A stretch of 64,000 nucleotides of DNA from Bettongia penicillata ogilbyi (GCA_023548195.1 JAJHZJ010000121.1:3348220-3412219); one strand, 5' to 3'. Positions 46,046-57,329 are shown, counted from the first letter of the stretch. The notes: a model not told the origin generated them from the letters alone. A program made the numbers and translations.

Positions 46046-47305
46046 CAATACAGCTGAACTGGTGCATATGGTCTCCAGTCAGATTTGCATCACATTAGAG
46101 ATCCAGCTACAGGTCATATGGGCGGTGTGGTTAACGGGCTTAGTAAAGCTGTTTTGAAGAGGTTAACCCAGCTTGTAGTAAGGGTAAATAAACATAACAA
46201 CCGGCCATTGTTCTCTATTCAGCATGTACTCTTATATTGAAGGCTAAAGGGTATTGAAACCGCCAAGGATCAACTTGTGGTTGCCAGAGGACGCCAATGA
46301 AGTTTGAGACACCGACAATCACAGATTTTGTTTCTTGTTCCTCATTAAATCATGAGCTTTTGTGTCCAGACTCTGAACGACTGTTCTTTAAGAAATTAAC
46401 AGAATGGGAAGTTTTAAACTCTGCACCAACCTTTTCATGACCTACACAGCAGCAATGCTGCTGCACTTAGACAAACACCACGGGGAAGGCTGTTCTGTTT
46501 ATTTAAATTTGTAAATAGAAAACAGTTGTTTTTTAGTTTCATTTTTCCCCGGACCACCCCTTCTTCTCCCCCATGTCCCTTCTGCATGGTCCTATATGGC
46601 CCCGACAGCATCTCCCAACCAGGGGCTGAGCTTTCTTCCCTGGTTCTCCCTGCTGAATGGCGAGTTTTAATAGTTTTCCCCTCAGAGGTTTCTGATGAAA
46701 ACAGACGATGTAAATGAAAGTTACAAAATGAGCAGAAAGTAAAGCATCGCAGACTAAAACTACACACCGGAACCCCCACCCCAAGCCAAGAAAGGTGCAA
46801 CCGGAAAGGACAGGGCTGTAGCAAACAGAGCTCCACCGGGAGCTTAGTTCCTAGCAACCAGCTCCGGTTCCTGAAGCTGGGTTAGAGAGAGAAAACTTAG
46901 CGCATGGAAATGATCCAGCTCATTAAGAAGCTCTTGGTCCTGACCTTGCCAAGGAGCAGGACCAGACTGCCTCATTTCACCCACTAGTCAGCCTTGAAGG
47001 GGGTCAATGATGCCCCTACGCCACCTTAAATTAAGGCTATGAATCAGAATCTTCCCAAACTGAGGAAATGATTTCCCTAACTCAGGTGGATCAGGAATTC
47101 CCATTTGTAGGGCTTGGGAGGGTCAAGAATAGGAAGCAAGGACCCAGATACCTACTGAGATTCCCCTCTGGAAAGGCCCAAAGCAAAACCCAAGAGGTAA
47201 CCAAAGGTGTTTGAATTGGGGGAGGGGAGAAAGAGAAAGTGGAGAGGGAATAGGAACCTGGCCCCAAAACCCTTTCTGTCTTACAAACTCAGAAGACACA
47301 CTCAC
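46046..47305. other. Intergenic unique DNA after CLYBL
   Basis: No repeat is recognised. 46080-46420 looks like possible conserved noncoding DNA, with a SOX-like CCATTGTTC at 46206. A 140-codon frame on the minus strand (46435-46857) and partly overlapping frames on both strands show no family likeness. Confidence 0.5.
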
Positions 47306-47309
47306 CCAC

Positions 47310-47500
47310 GAGACAACATAGTATAGGGGGTAGAGTGGTGAACTTGGGGTCAGAAGAGCTGCTTTGGACAAGTATTAACTGAGTGGCTTTGGGAAAGTCA
47401 CTTAAGCTCTCTTGAACTCTGTTTTTCATCTTATAAAATGAAGGAACTGGATATGATGTTTTCTAAGGTTCCCTTTCAGTTCTAAATATATGATCTAATG
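47310..47500 (+). repeat. tRNA/MIR-type SINE
   Basis: GACAACATAGTATAGGGGGT, CTTGGGGTCAGAAGAGCTGC, TTTGGGAAAGTCACTTAAGC, ATCTTATAAAATGAAGGAAC, TTCTAAGGTTCCCTTTCAGT, TCTAAATATATGATC. Sense. Confidence 0.8.
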
Positions 47501-47559
47501 AAGTCTCACAAAAGTGTCCCAGGTTTGATGCTTAAAATATCTAAAAAGAAAAATATGGC

Positions 47560-47692
47560 CCTGGCTCTTAACAAAACTTTAGAGGTTACCTGGTATGAGA
47601 TTGAATTGAATTTGAAGATCTGAATTGGATTTTTTTTTTGGCTGCTTACTAGCAGTGTGACCTTGGGCAAGTCATATCACTTCCATGAGCCA
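47560..47692 (+). repeat. Degraded tRNA-derived SINE
   Basis: TTTGAAGATCTGAATTGGAT, a T9 run, then GCTTACTAGCAGTGTGACCT, TGGGCAAGTCATATCAC. Confidence 0.65.
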
Positions 47693-47694
47693 CA

Positions 47695-47962
47695 TCCTCC
47701 TCAACTAATAATAATAAGAATAAATAATAGCAGGGAGCATTTATATATTGCTTTAAGATTTACAAAGCACTTTACAAGTATCTCCTTTGCTCTTCACAAC
47801 AGTTGTGGAAGGGAAATGCTATTGTTATCCCCATTTCCAGAAGAAGAAACCCAGGAAGACGGATTAAGTGATTTGCAGAATCACACACTGAGATTGAATT
47901 TACACTCAGTTCTTCCACATCCAGTGCCCTATCCACTGCCCCAGCTAGCTGCCAGGAGATTT
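47695..47962 (-). repeat. Ther-1-like SINE, antisense, nearly full length
   Basis: TAATAATAATAAGAAT tail end, GCATTTATATATTGCTTTAA, GATTTACAAAGCACTTTACA, TTATCCCCATTTCCAGAAGA, GATTAAGTGATTTGCAGAAT, CCCTATCCACTGCCCCAGCT, AGCTGCC. It lies head to head with the sense SINE just before it. Confidence 0.85.
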
Positions 47963-48479
47963 AAGTAAATCATTTCTACGGTCCCTTCCTTCTTTACATC
48001 CTACAAAGATGCTCCCTATGATGTCAGGATACGCTCTGGTTACACTAAAGTAAAGAAAGCCAGTAGCTTCTAACAGCTACCACCACTACCTGGTCTGCCC
48101 TTGAGGAGTTGATCACAATCTCTCCTTTAAGCAGTGATGGCCCAAAGGAATGGGATGCCCTATGGATGGGTAGCACCCAACTATCCAAGAGACTGAACTT
48201 TTGCTGAGGTACAAAGGCATCTTGACTTGAACTTTCAACTGATCACTGCCAATCTCAACTACTCTATGGTTTCCAATGATAATACTAGAGCCTCTCTTTC
48301 TTAAGGGTCATAAGTATATGGACCTCTGAATAGACAAACTTTTCTCCTGAACTTCTAGAAAACCCATGAGAGTGCAAGTATACCCAGCAAAAGAGAAGAA
48401 CACAGGTTCACAGTCTAGGAATAATCACCTCCTTTTATTTTGAGTTATACTTTCTTCAAAACGAGTCAACAAGACATTA

Positions 48480-48672
48480 AGGTGATAGGGTGGAAAGGGC
48501 ATTCAATTTGGAGTGAAGGGACCTTGGTTTGAATCTTTTCTCTACTAATTAATACCTGTGTGACCTTATGCAAGTCCTCTTTATCTCTTTGGGACCCATT
48601 TCCCTCATCTGGAAGATGATAGGTGTTGGCAAATGTTCTCTAAGGTCCCTTCTAGCTCTAAAACCTATGTTG
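48480..48672 (+). repeat. tRNA/MIR-type SINE
   Basis: GATAGGGTGGAAAGGGCATT, TGTGTGACCTTATGCAAGTC, TTTCCCTCATCTGGAAGATG, TTCTCTAAGGTCCCTTCTAG, CTCTAAAACCTATG. Sense. Confidence 0.8.
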
Positions 48673-50924
48673 CTGTGGCAATGAAATCTCCAAAAAAGGT
48701 GCGAATACACATCTCACTCATAATTCAGCAGTCATTTTCTGTACCAGGGCATGAGAATGGATGCCATCAGAGCCTTTTGGGACTATGACCAAAAGATTTA
48801 ACAAAATGCCCAAAATCTGGATAAAAGTACCAAAGCTAAGACAAAGCCTTTCCTTGTATTCCAGGAAGAGAACTTTCACCCTTAACGGGAAAAAATATTG
48901 TGTCCTTCCCACCTTGATGCATCAATTTCCAGTATCTGGGGTCATGGGAAGACAAAAGACACTCATGGGGTTCTCTGCCATCTTTTCAGCCTTGACATTT
49001 TGATGCCTTCCTGGGTATAAGGGGGCATCCAGAAATAGAAGGGGAAAAAAACAGGAAAAAAATGCATCTCTAATGTGCCTGACAGAAATTAATACGTTCA
49101 ATGTGAAAATAAAGTCTTTACCCAACTCCTCAGAGCTAAGTAATGTATTCTAAGAGTAGGACCTTGAGGCTAATCTGATTAATTAAAGACTATACCTGTT
49201 TATATTTTCTGTAGCTCATCATAACCCTCCTTTGCATATTACCCCCCTGTTATTAATTCTTGGGTGACTAAATTATGGGTAACACTATTAAAACATTATC
49301 AGAACTAATGAGAAACAATTACTTAGAAAATGAGCTGGGACAAGATTGAGTTGAGGACGTTGGTGGTGATCACCATAGATTAGTTTAATAAATCATCAGG
49401 TGCGGTGCAAGGCGGACGTATATATTCAAAGCCCTGTCACAGGAAAATGAAAATGAGATTTTTTTTTGCATAATTTTTTCATTAATCTCAATAGGACCCG
49501 TGTGGTGTAGATTGTTTTATTCCCCTAATACCTCGCCTGAGGGGGGGTTCCCAATAATGTCTTCATTGTTTTACTGAGGTCTTAATGACAATCTGTGACA
49601 ACCTCATTTTATTGTATGGAGGATTATATCAATACAATCATGTATTATTGAAATGGTGTGAGGAAGGGTACTCTAGCATGTCCACTCCAGACTCAAAAGT
49701 TACAAAGTTCCCAGGAAATTGAAAGCACTCAAGTCAAACGCATTTCATATTCTCAAATGTTAAATTTAAGGGACCAGGAAACGTTGTCTGGCCCCTCCTT
49801 GGGAGTTTCTGGCAGACTCTGGAAAAAAAGGAAAAAAAAGGTGTTCCTTCTAAATAAAAAGTATTAAGATTCTCTTTCTCTAGGGTACTAAGTGTCCTCA
49901 TTTCTGGCTCTGATTTGCATTTGACAGTGACATTGTTTCATGATATATTTTGCTTGGTAAAGAGAACAGATTGACACTTTAAAATGTGTATGTACGGTAT
50001 TATTATTAACACCCTATGGATTCTTATTAATTTTGTTGGGGTAATTGACCTTTGATGTTTTGGATATTGGATTGTTGTTGGGTTGTTTTTTTTGTTTTGT
50101 TTTGTTTTTTACGTTTCCATAAGAGGGAAAAATGAGTTTCATGTTCTTTTCATATTAAGGAAAATCTGCTTTTATAGGCTCAGTTTACCTTAGGATGCTT
50201 GAAATGTTTTCCATTTTTTTATTCCTTTTCCCCCTAGTGTTAGGAAGGCAATTGATGAAACAAAACAGATTATAAGATTAACAGCAGGATTTTGTGCATA
50301 TTAATGCTAGCAAGGGGCACCTAATGGGTTTGTAATTGCAGATCTTGTGCTCTGGATTGGGGACTATAGTCCTTCCACAGCAAAGACCCCCCTGTGAGGT
50401 TTTCACATTGGAACTTAGGGGAAAAGTGAGGGGAAAAAAAGTAATTACCAGACCACAACATTTAAATGTTAAAGCCCTTATTCTTTCTTTCAGCATTCAA
50501 TTGGAGGAGGGGGGAGGAATAGAGGGAAGAATGGGGAAAAATGGAAAATAAATTACTTTCAAATAAGTAGGTTAGCACCTGAATGCAGGGGTGGTGTGGT
50601 TAGGTCCCTTATGTGTTTTTGTGGGGCTTTTTCCTCGCTTGTTCTTCCTTTAATACTACTCAGTATCTGGCAAGGCATTTTCTAACGAATCACCTACACT
50701 GATTGGTGATGAAATTAAAGTGATCGATCAGTGAGAAGGGACCGGAATCATTCAAACCTGAATTGTCTGTTTTTTAATTTATATACATATATGTATGTAT
50801 GTATGCATACATATATTGAATACGCAAGCCTGTAGTCTGCTGCAATACTTCGCGATATCTTTTGGAGGTTTGGGCTCTTCCCCAGATACTATGATATACC
50901 AGTTTGTCGATTTCTTTCTCTAAA
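48673..50924. other. Repeat-free intergenic block before the CpG island
   Basis: No transposon is recognised over 2.2 kb. It has POU-type octamer ATTTGCAT (49914 region) and homeodomain-type ATTAAT/TAAT cores, and a TA-rich tract at 50780-50815. It may hold regulatory elements. No exon is seen. Confidence 0.5.
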
Positions 50925-52510
50925 AAGTAGAGAGAGCGCGCAAAACTTTGTCCAGTACAGCGTACCTGGAGTCCCCGACGTGCCTAGTCGAGTGCGCTCT
51001 ACGCGGCTGGGGTGATCCCCGCGACTGGGGCGGGGGGGTTCACCGCAAGGCCTGCGTTGGGCTCGTGGGATCCCTGATGGTTGCGCTGGTCCGTCCAGGT
51101 CGCCCGTCTGGATCGCCCAGCCGTCCCTCCGCGGAGCGCTGCGGTGGAGGGAAGACCAGTGTGGGGGGGAACTGCTTAGAAGCTTGCCTGCTTAGGCCCG
51201 GGAAGCGCGAGCGTGACCCCGTCTGAGGAAACTCGCGGGTGGGTCCGGAATGCCCCTGTGCGTGCCCCGTTATACCCAGAGCTAGCAGCCTCTTCTCGCC
51301 AAAGCAGCGAAATCTCTCGTCCCTCCGTCTTCTCGGAGGAGGAACCCTTCAGGGCCCTGGGTCACCCCTTCCCTAGTCCAGGGAATAGTTTCCACGCCTC
51401 CGCTAGCCCGGCTCCCCCGGCCCACTAAGTCCTAGGAGTCTGACTGCCTCCTGGGGGTTTTTAAGGAGAGACCTGGGGGAGAAAAGGAAAGCACATCCGC
51501 CACACCGGGTCTGGGTTCAACGTGTGTGCGCCTGTGGGCGCTCGTCAGACGGGGACAGGAGCGCCTCTCGGCGTTGCCCACGTCGGGTCCCAAGCCGTCC
51601 TCCCCCGTGTGCTAGAGGTGTAGAGTAGAATTCTCCTCCTGGATTTATTTAACAGCTCCCCGGGCGGAATATGGGGAAGGGGAGGAGAAGGTAGGTTGGA
51701 CAGCTCCAGAGGAGCAGGGCCGAGGTCCCCCCGTTGACAGACAGAACAGGCGTAAGGGCCTTCTTTGTGTGACCCTCGCCGGAGCCCCGAACCCCTCCAG
51801 GGATGCTTGGGTTCAGGGTCTCCCAAACCCAGGCATGCGCACAGCTGTTCCTCTGGAGGCTCGATGTGACCCTTGAAAGCCGTGCAAGCAACAAGCACTC
51901 CCTCCCTCCTGGGACCCCAAACATCACAGGCCTGGGGACCCACCGGGACACATGTGTGAGGCCATGCGCACCCTCCTTTGAGCTTCTGGGTCCCGACAGA
52001 CATTAGTTTTTTGGTTTGTATTGTTTTTCCTTCTGCTGGGGGAAAGGGGTGCCTTTTTTTGAGGGGAAGAGGGGAAACACCTGCTTCGCTCCACCCTGCC
52101 TCAGGAATTGGGTTCAGGAGGGAAGCGGCCACGAAATAGAGAGATATCGTGGCTACCGCGACCGCTGCCGGTTCCCTGGTTGGCTGCCCTGTGTCTGTGT
52201 GTCTGTCGCGCTGTCTGACTGTAATGGTGGCAGATCAAAGGCTGTCCCGTGTCCCCGCGGAGCCCGGGACAATCCCGCGCCTTTGTGCGCTGTTGCTAGG
52301 AGCCCAGGAAACTAAAAGAAAGTGTCAGGAGCATGTTAATCAGACTCGTTACAGTGTAACAATAACGTCTCTCTCCGATCTCCCAGGCTCCCAATCACCC
52401 TTCAACACACCCCGCACACATGGAGTGTCCGGACACCTGCGCGGGGGAACCCTGGATGCCCCTGTTTGCAAAACACCGCAGCGAGCTGCTTTTACTTGAC
52501 TACAGCTGAC
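50925..52510. promoter_or_regulatory. CpG island
   Basis: The only CpG-dense, GC-rich stretch in the window, with many CG pairs, for example GAGCGCGCAAAAC, CCCGCGACTGGGGCGGGGGG, GGAAGCGCGAGCGTGACCCC, GTCCCCGCGGAGCCCGGGAC. Islands like this mark promoters or developmental regulatory DNA. It lies about 5 kb past the CLYBL 3' end, on the side where ZIC5/ZIC2 are expected. Open frames here (up to 195 codons on minus, 51545-52132) are usual in GC-rich DNA and match nothing I know. Confidence 0.85.
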
Positions 52511-52965
52511 ATCCTCCTCACCACTCATGCCGACGGGTGCCCACATTGCGCCTTCTCTAATATACCCCTAAGTATTTTTCTCATTCTGTATCACCTTAAC
52601 TCTAAACGTACCTCGGATGACTGAGTCCTAAGCCAGACTGACACCTTTTCCAAGCATTTCTGTGTCACTTCCACTGGAGTCCTCTTTTTCTAAAAATTTT
52701 TGAGCCATACCTCCTTGCCTTCTTTTCACGATCTAGTGTTTCTCTTGCAAACCCACATTTATTGGAACGGTATTTTTTTTTTTTTTTACCACACCTATTT
52801 CCTTGTTTGAAGTAAGCAGAAGAAAAGTAGTAGGAAGGATGTTTTTCACCAAATGAAGATTTCAGTTATTTCCGTGGCCCTCTTCTCCCCCCCCCCCCCC
52901 CACAAACTTTGCAAAAAGAATTGTTTTGTTCTGGTTCATTCTTTCAAAATTTAAATTATGCTGGT
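52511..52965. other. Unique flank of the CpG island
   Basis: It contains a T-run (about 52771-52787) and a C15-type run (about 52890-52904). No repeat or gene is recognised. Confidence 0.5.
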
Positions 52966-52967
52966 GT

Positions 52968-53020
52968 GAGATTGATGGGGTTCAGACTCTGGGAGCGAGT
53001 CTGAACCCCATCAAGATCTC
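52968..53020. repeat. Hairpin-forming perfect inverted repeat
   Basis: GATGGGGTTCAGACTC (52974-52989) and its exact reverse complement GAGTCTGAACCCCATC (52997-53012) flank a 7-nt loop (TGGGAGC). Outer bases GAGATT and AAGATCTC add a further partly paired stem with a 2-nt bulge. Confidence 0.95.
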
Positions 53021-53573
53021 AAGCCAAAAATCAGGGAAAGATTAAAAAGAGTAAAAAAAAAAAAATTCAAATGTTAAAACAAAAATTTTAGTTGGATTCC
53101 AAGTAAAATACAAACCCCCATGGAGAAAAATGACAATGAGGATTCTACTAGGTCCTCCATCAGAATTAGACACCATTTTCACTGTTTTTAATATTCTGAA
53201 TGCTACTCAGGTTCTTCAGCCACTTCCCACATACTTCTTTTGTTTAAGTTAGTAAAAGAATATCTAAGGGCCCAATTTTGCCATGCTTTAGGAAACTGAA
53301 TAGGGTTGTCCAGAGGTCTGAGGAGTGTTAGATTCATTCTGGTCTTTGTGTTTGCAAGCAGATTTTCAGATCTGATGACAAAACACTCAATTCTGGACCT
53401 CACTTTTCCTCCTAGCATGCCTATAGGATTGGAATTACATTCCCAGAGTTCAGAACAGAATATGGTGGCCAACTCCAATCGCTTTTAACAAGTACTCAGT
53501 GAATGAAAAGCTTCTGGGGATGAAGGCTAACCCTTACACCCTCAAATGAAACCTTGCTCAAGAAACCAGTCCA
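53021..53573. other. Unique DNA up to the L1 insertion
   Basis: No gene or repeat is recognised. Open frames on both strands around 53203-53488 overlap and show no family likeness. Confidence 0.5.
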
Positions 53574-54145
53574 GCAGGTGGGGGGGATGATGGAAGGGAG
53601 GGCAATGGGAGGAGGGAGCAATTTGAAGTCAACACTCGGGGAGGGACAGGATCAAAAGACAGAATAAAAACAATGGGGGGCAGGATAGGATGGAGGGAAA
53701 TACAGTTAGTCTTACACAACACGACTGTTATTGAAGTCATTTGCAAAACTACACAGATAGGGCCTATATTGAATTGCCTGCCTTCCCAAAGGGAATGGGT
53801 GGGGAGGGAGGGATGGGGAGAGGTTGGAACTCAAAGTTTTAGGAACAACTGTTGAGTATTGTTCTTGCTTCTAGGAAATAAGAAACACAGGTAATGGGGA
53901 ATAGAAAGTCATCTGGCCCTACAGGACAAAAGAGAAGATGGGAACAAGGGAAGGGAGGGATGATAGAAGAGAGGGCAGATTGGTGATAGGGGAAATTAGA
54001 ATGCTGGGTATATTGGGGTGGGGGAGGGGATAAATGGGGAGAAAATTTGGAACCCAAAATTTTGTGAAAATGAATGTAAAAAGTTAAATAAATAAATTTA
54101 TATTAAAAAAAAAAATAAAAATAAAACAAAAAAGAGAAAAAAAAA
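53574..54145 (+). mobile_element. L1 3' end, young-looking insertion with 14-bp target duplication
   Basis: A 5'-truncated L1 with its G-rich 3'UTR: GGGGAGGGACAGGATCAAAA, ATACAGTTAGTCTTACACAA, GGAACTCAAAGTTTTAGGAA, GGGGAGAAAATTTGGAACCC, ending in an A-rich tail (54100-54145). AAGAAACCAGTCCA occurs at 53560-53573 and again at 54146-54159, a clear target-site duplication. The intact duplication suggests a more recent insertion than the other L1 pieces here. Confidence 0.9.
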
Positions 54146-54479
54146 AAGAAACCAGTCCATCCACAGGGAGGACTGAATGAGCAGTAGTTTAGTGATGCCC
54201 TCTTGTCATCAATTAATTTTGTGGGTCCCTTGGGGCCCTCAAAATAGGTACAAAGTCTTGTTCTCCAGTTCCACCTCTGACTTCTAGCTTGGTTTAAGTG
54301 AAGTACTATTATATATTAGATGTTGTTTTTTTTTCTACATCCTTTCTATAAAAAACATATGCATCTTTACCATAAGGCTAAGTACATAAATATTCTAACA
54401 ATATGACACTTTACCATTCACTGTATGCACATTAACACACAGTGAAACTGTCATTTTCTGTAACAAATTTTTGCCTTTC

Positions 54480-54560
54480 TTTCTATCTCCAGCACTAGCA
54501 AAGTGCCTAGCACACAGTATGTACTTAATAAATGCTTGTTGACCAATGACATTATTAAAT
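54480..54560 (+). repeat. L2/Mon-like tail
   Basis: CTAGCAAAGTGCCTAGCACA, CAGTATGTACTTAATAAATG, CTTGTTGACC. Confidence 0.7.
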
Positions 54561-54581
54561 ATAAGTTCCATTGGTCTGCAC

Positions 54582-54800
54582 CAGTGGTGTCAAACTCAAA
54601 TAAAAACAGAAGCCACCAATCCATACATAAACACCTCTGCTGGCCACATATTGACTTAATTTTAAAATGCAATATTATCTAGGTTTTATTGTATTTTTAT
54701 TTATTTTGTTATATATTTTCCAATTACATTTTAATCTGGTTCAGGTCACTTGGAGTGCTGTGGGCTGCATGCAAAAGTGGGTCGAATGTTTGACACATTT
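54582..54800. mobile_element. hAT-type nonautonomous DNA transposon
   Basis: It begins CAGTGGTGTCAAACTCAAAT and ends TCGAATGTTTGACACATTTC, so GTGTCAAAC and GTTTGACAC form the inverted ends. The body (GCCACATATTGACTTAATTT, TTATTTTGTTATATATTTTC, CCAATTACATTTTAATCTGG, GTGGGCTGCATGC) matches a common hAT-derived repeat of mammals. Confidence 0.75.
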
Positions 54801-55314
54801 CATCCACATAATGTCACATAACAAGATTTTTTTTCCCATTCAATTGAATTCAATGTCATGTAAACTCAGTGATATAAACAAAACCAAAAGAAAAGTGAAC
54901 GTAGTGTTTGGAAAAGTGTTATAGGTGGAAACTCCTTAATAAGGTTACACTTAATAAAATTTAGAGAATTATATTAGTTTAAAATGAACTCAGCTCCTTT
55001 GAGCTTAATGGAAGAAAGTAAAACAAAGTTAATGATGTGGCTGGATGCTTTCCTTCACATGTTTGGGGAGAAACATGCCACCCTCTCTGGCACAAAAAAG
55101 AGAAAACCTTCCTTCTCTCTTGAATTATCCCCAGCTACCAGAAGTCTATTTAGCTCCCTCCAAAGGAGCTTTACAACACTTCTTCAAAGTTGGCATAACA
55201 AACCTCCTGCCAAGCAATATACCAATAGCCTGTATGCCAGTGGCAGGATTGGTATTCATGTGGAATTGCCAGAGATGCCTTGATCTAGTCCCCTTTCTGA
55301 ACTGCATGGTGTTG

Positions 55315-55502
55315 TGAAACACGCCCTGGACTTAGAATCAGAAGACCTGAGTTCAAGCCCCAGGATTTCTCCTGACTTGCTAGGTAGCTTTGGGAAAATT
55401 GCATAGCCTCCCTGGACTTTGTTTTCCTCGGTTGTAAAAGGAGGGGGTTATCCTTACCTAGATGATCTCATGAAAGTCCCTTCCAGTGCTAATGCTCCAC
55501 AT
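55315..55502 (+). repeat. tRNA/MIR-type SINE
   Basis: GGTGTTGTGAAACACGCCCT, AATCAGAAGACCTGAGTTCA, AGCCCC, TTTTCCTCGGTTGTAAAAGG, GATGATCTCATGAAAGTCCC, TTCCAGTGCTAATG. Sense. Confidence 0.85.
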
Positions 55503-55769
55503 TAGTCTCACATAGCAACTGAAAAAAATTCTCCCCAAATACTCCTCCATCCAGAAAACCAAAGTCAGTCAAAATTCACCTTCAATCCATTTAAGATATA
55601 GGCATCATTTGGCAGACAGTATGACAGACGCATTCCAAAAAATGACTACAATTTTCTTATTGTCTTCCATTATTCAGTATTCAACAACCATTTATTAATT
55701 GCCAGTGGAACTCTTTGAACTTGGTCAGACTTCAAAGAAGCCAAGCCTTTTTCTTGACTTTTGCTACTA

Positions 55770-55990
55770 GACTTCAATGTCTCAGAAAGAAAATGAGGCT
55801 GACAGCTTCATGCAGCTTTGCCTCACTGAAATCCAATTCATGAGCAAGTCAAGACATCACCATTGACGTCATTGATCCTTTTTGAAAGCCAAGGACTGCC
55901 AACAATTATTAATCGCCTGCTGTGTGCGATATTCTGAATAGATACTAGGGGAGACACAAGGATAAAAAAGACACAATTCCCACCCCCTAT
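55770..55990 (+). repeat. Tentative RTE-like 3' end followed by L2-like tail piece
   Basis: GCAGCTTTGCCTCACTGAAA, TCCAATTCATGAGCAAGTCA, AGACATCACCATTGACGTCA resembles a frequent marsupial repeat end that I associate with RTE-type elements. TTATTAATCGCCTGCTGTGT after it resembles an L2 tail. Confidence 0.45.
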
Positions 55991-56559
55991 CCTTAAAACT
56001 ATTAAATCAGAGGTCTGTTTTTATGGGTTAAAAAGTAAATTCCACCCCCCAACAGGCTTTTGGAAACTTTTGATAAGGAATAAATTATTTTAGATATTGG
56101 CACCAATATCCCTATACATACTGAGTATTTTTTAGTATGTTTTTCTTGACTACAGGTTCTCCTTATCCAAGTTTCTCACATGCTTGAGGAATCTCCTAAT
56201 TAAGAAACATGGGCTACAGTGTAATGCTTGGATAGTATTTATGATGTGCTCAGAGTAGTATGTTTGTTGAATTAACATTATAATAAAAAGTAAATAAACA
56301 TAATCTACCCTAAAGATTCTGCATTTATATATGTATTTGTATGCATTCCTATTTGTATACATGAATATATACTTTTTAGACTAGACCTGTGAGTTATTGG
56401 TATAGGAAACTTTCAATAAGTTTTCTTGTTGGAAAATAAGTTGGAATCTTGGGAAATTAAGGAAACTATTCTCAATAAGGAAAATCCCTCAATCGGTGCC
56501 CATGGGTACCTGCTTTGCAACTCATAGTCTTGGAGAGTTGACTCTAAACTTTAAGAGAC

Positions 56560-56905
56560 TTGCCCAGTCACACGGTGGGAATCAGAGATAAGACTTGAAC
56601 TCTGGTTTTCTTGATTCCAGAGCCATCTTTCTATCCACTTAACCTTCTTGCCTCTCACAGGTTGTTGCTGTTTTTTAGTTGTTTCAGTCACGTCCAACTC
56701 TTCATGACCCCATTTGAGGTTTTCTTGGCAAAGATACTGGAGTGGTTGGCCATTTTCTTCTCCAACTAATTTTACAGATGAGGAAACTGAGGCAAGGGGG
56801 ATTAAGTGACTTGCCCAGGGTCCCACAGCCAGTAAGTGTCTGAGACCAGATTTGAAGTCAGAAAGATGTCTCACTCCACTCTATCCACTGTGCCACCTAC
56901 AGACT
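56560..56905 (-). repeat. Two antisense SINEs; the second has the BovB/RTE-like part
   Basis: First: ACTTGCCCAGTCACACGGTG, GACTTGAACTCTGGTTTTCT, CTATCCACTTAACC (56560-56650). Second: GTTTCAGTCACGTCCAACTC, CATGACCCCATTTGAGGTTT, CAGATGAGGAAACTGAGGCA, CACTGTGCCACCTACAG (56660-56905), nearly full length. Confidence 0.85.
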
Positions 56906-56924
56906 TATAAAACAATGAATCAAT

Positions 56925-57075
56925 AATCAACCAGCATTTGTTAAGAATATACTATGAGCCAGATTCAAGATGCTAGGATACAAAGACAGAGACAAAATGG
57001 TCATTGCCACCAAGAAGCCTACATTCTAATGGGGAAAACAACATGTGTATGTATATGTGTGTATATACATACATA
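56925..57075 (+). repeat. Start of dispersed repeat family seen at 9075
   Basis: AACCAGCATTTGTTAAGAAT, TACTATGAGCCAGATTCAAG, CCACCAAGAAGCCTACATTC, TAATGGGG, followed by a TG/TA microsatellite. The family body resumes at 57330. Confidence 0.6.
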
Positions 57076-57104
57076 CATGTGTATATATATTCAAATTCTT
57101 TACA

Positions 57105-57262
57105 TGACTAATATGAAAATATATTTAATAGGAATGTATATGTGAAGCCTATGTCAGATTGCACACTGTCTTGGGAAGAGGGGAAGGAGGAGAAGGGGAG
57201 AAAATTTAAAACCCAAAAGCTTCTGGAACTGAATGTTGTAAACTAAAAATAAATTATATATA
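57105..57262 (+). mobile_element. Short L1 3' end
   Basis: TGACTAATATGAAAATATAT, GAAGCCTATGTCAGATTGCA, GGGGAGAAAATTTAAAACCC, GTAAACTAAAAATAAATTAT: the last ~150 bases of an L1, followed by a TATATA tract (to about 57310). Confidence 0.75.
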
Positions 57263-57329
57263 TAAATATATATATATGTAAATGTGTTTATATATACATA
57301 TATATATTCAAAGTAAAGAAAAAGTTTTT

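Noticed and set aside
46435..46857. 140-codon open frame on the minus strand past CLYBL
   Set aside because: No recognisable motif and partly overlapping open frames on both strands; probably chance.
51545..52132. 195-codon open frame on the minus strand in the CpG island
   Set aside because: GC-rich DNA has few stops. The product shows no domain, several frames are open on both strands here, and there is no splice or conservation evidence.
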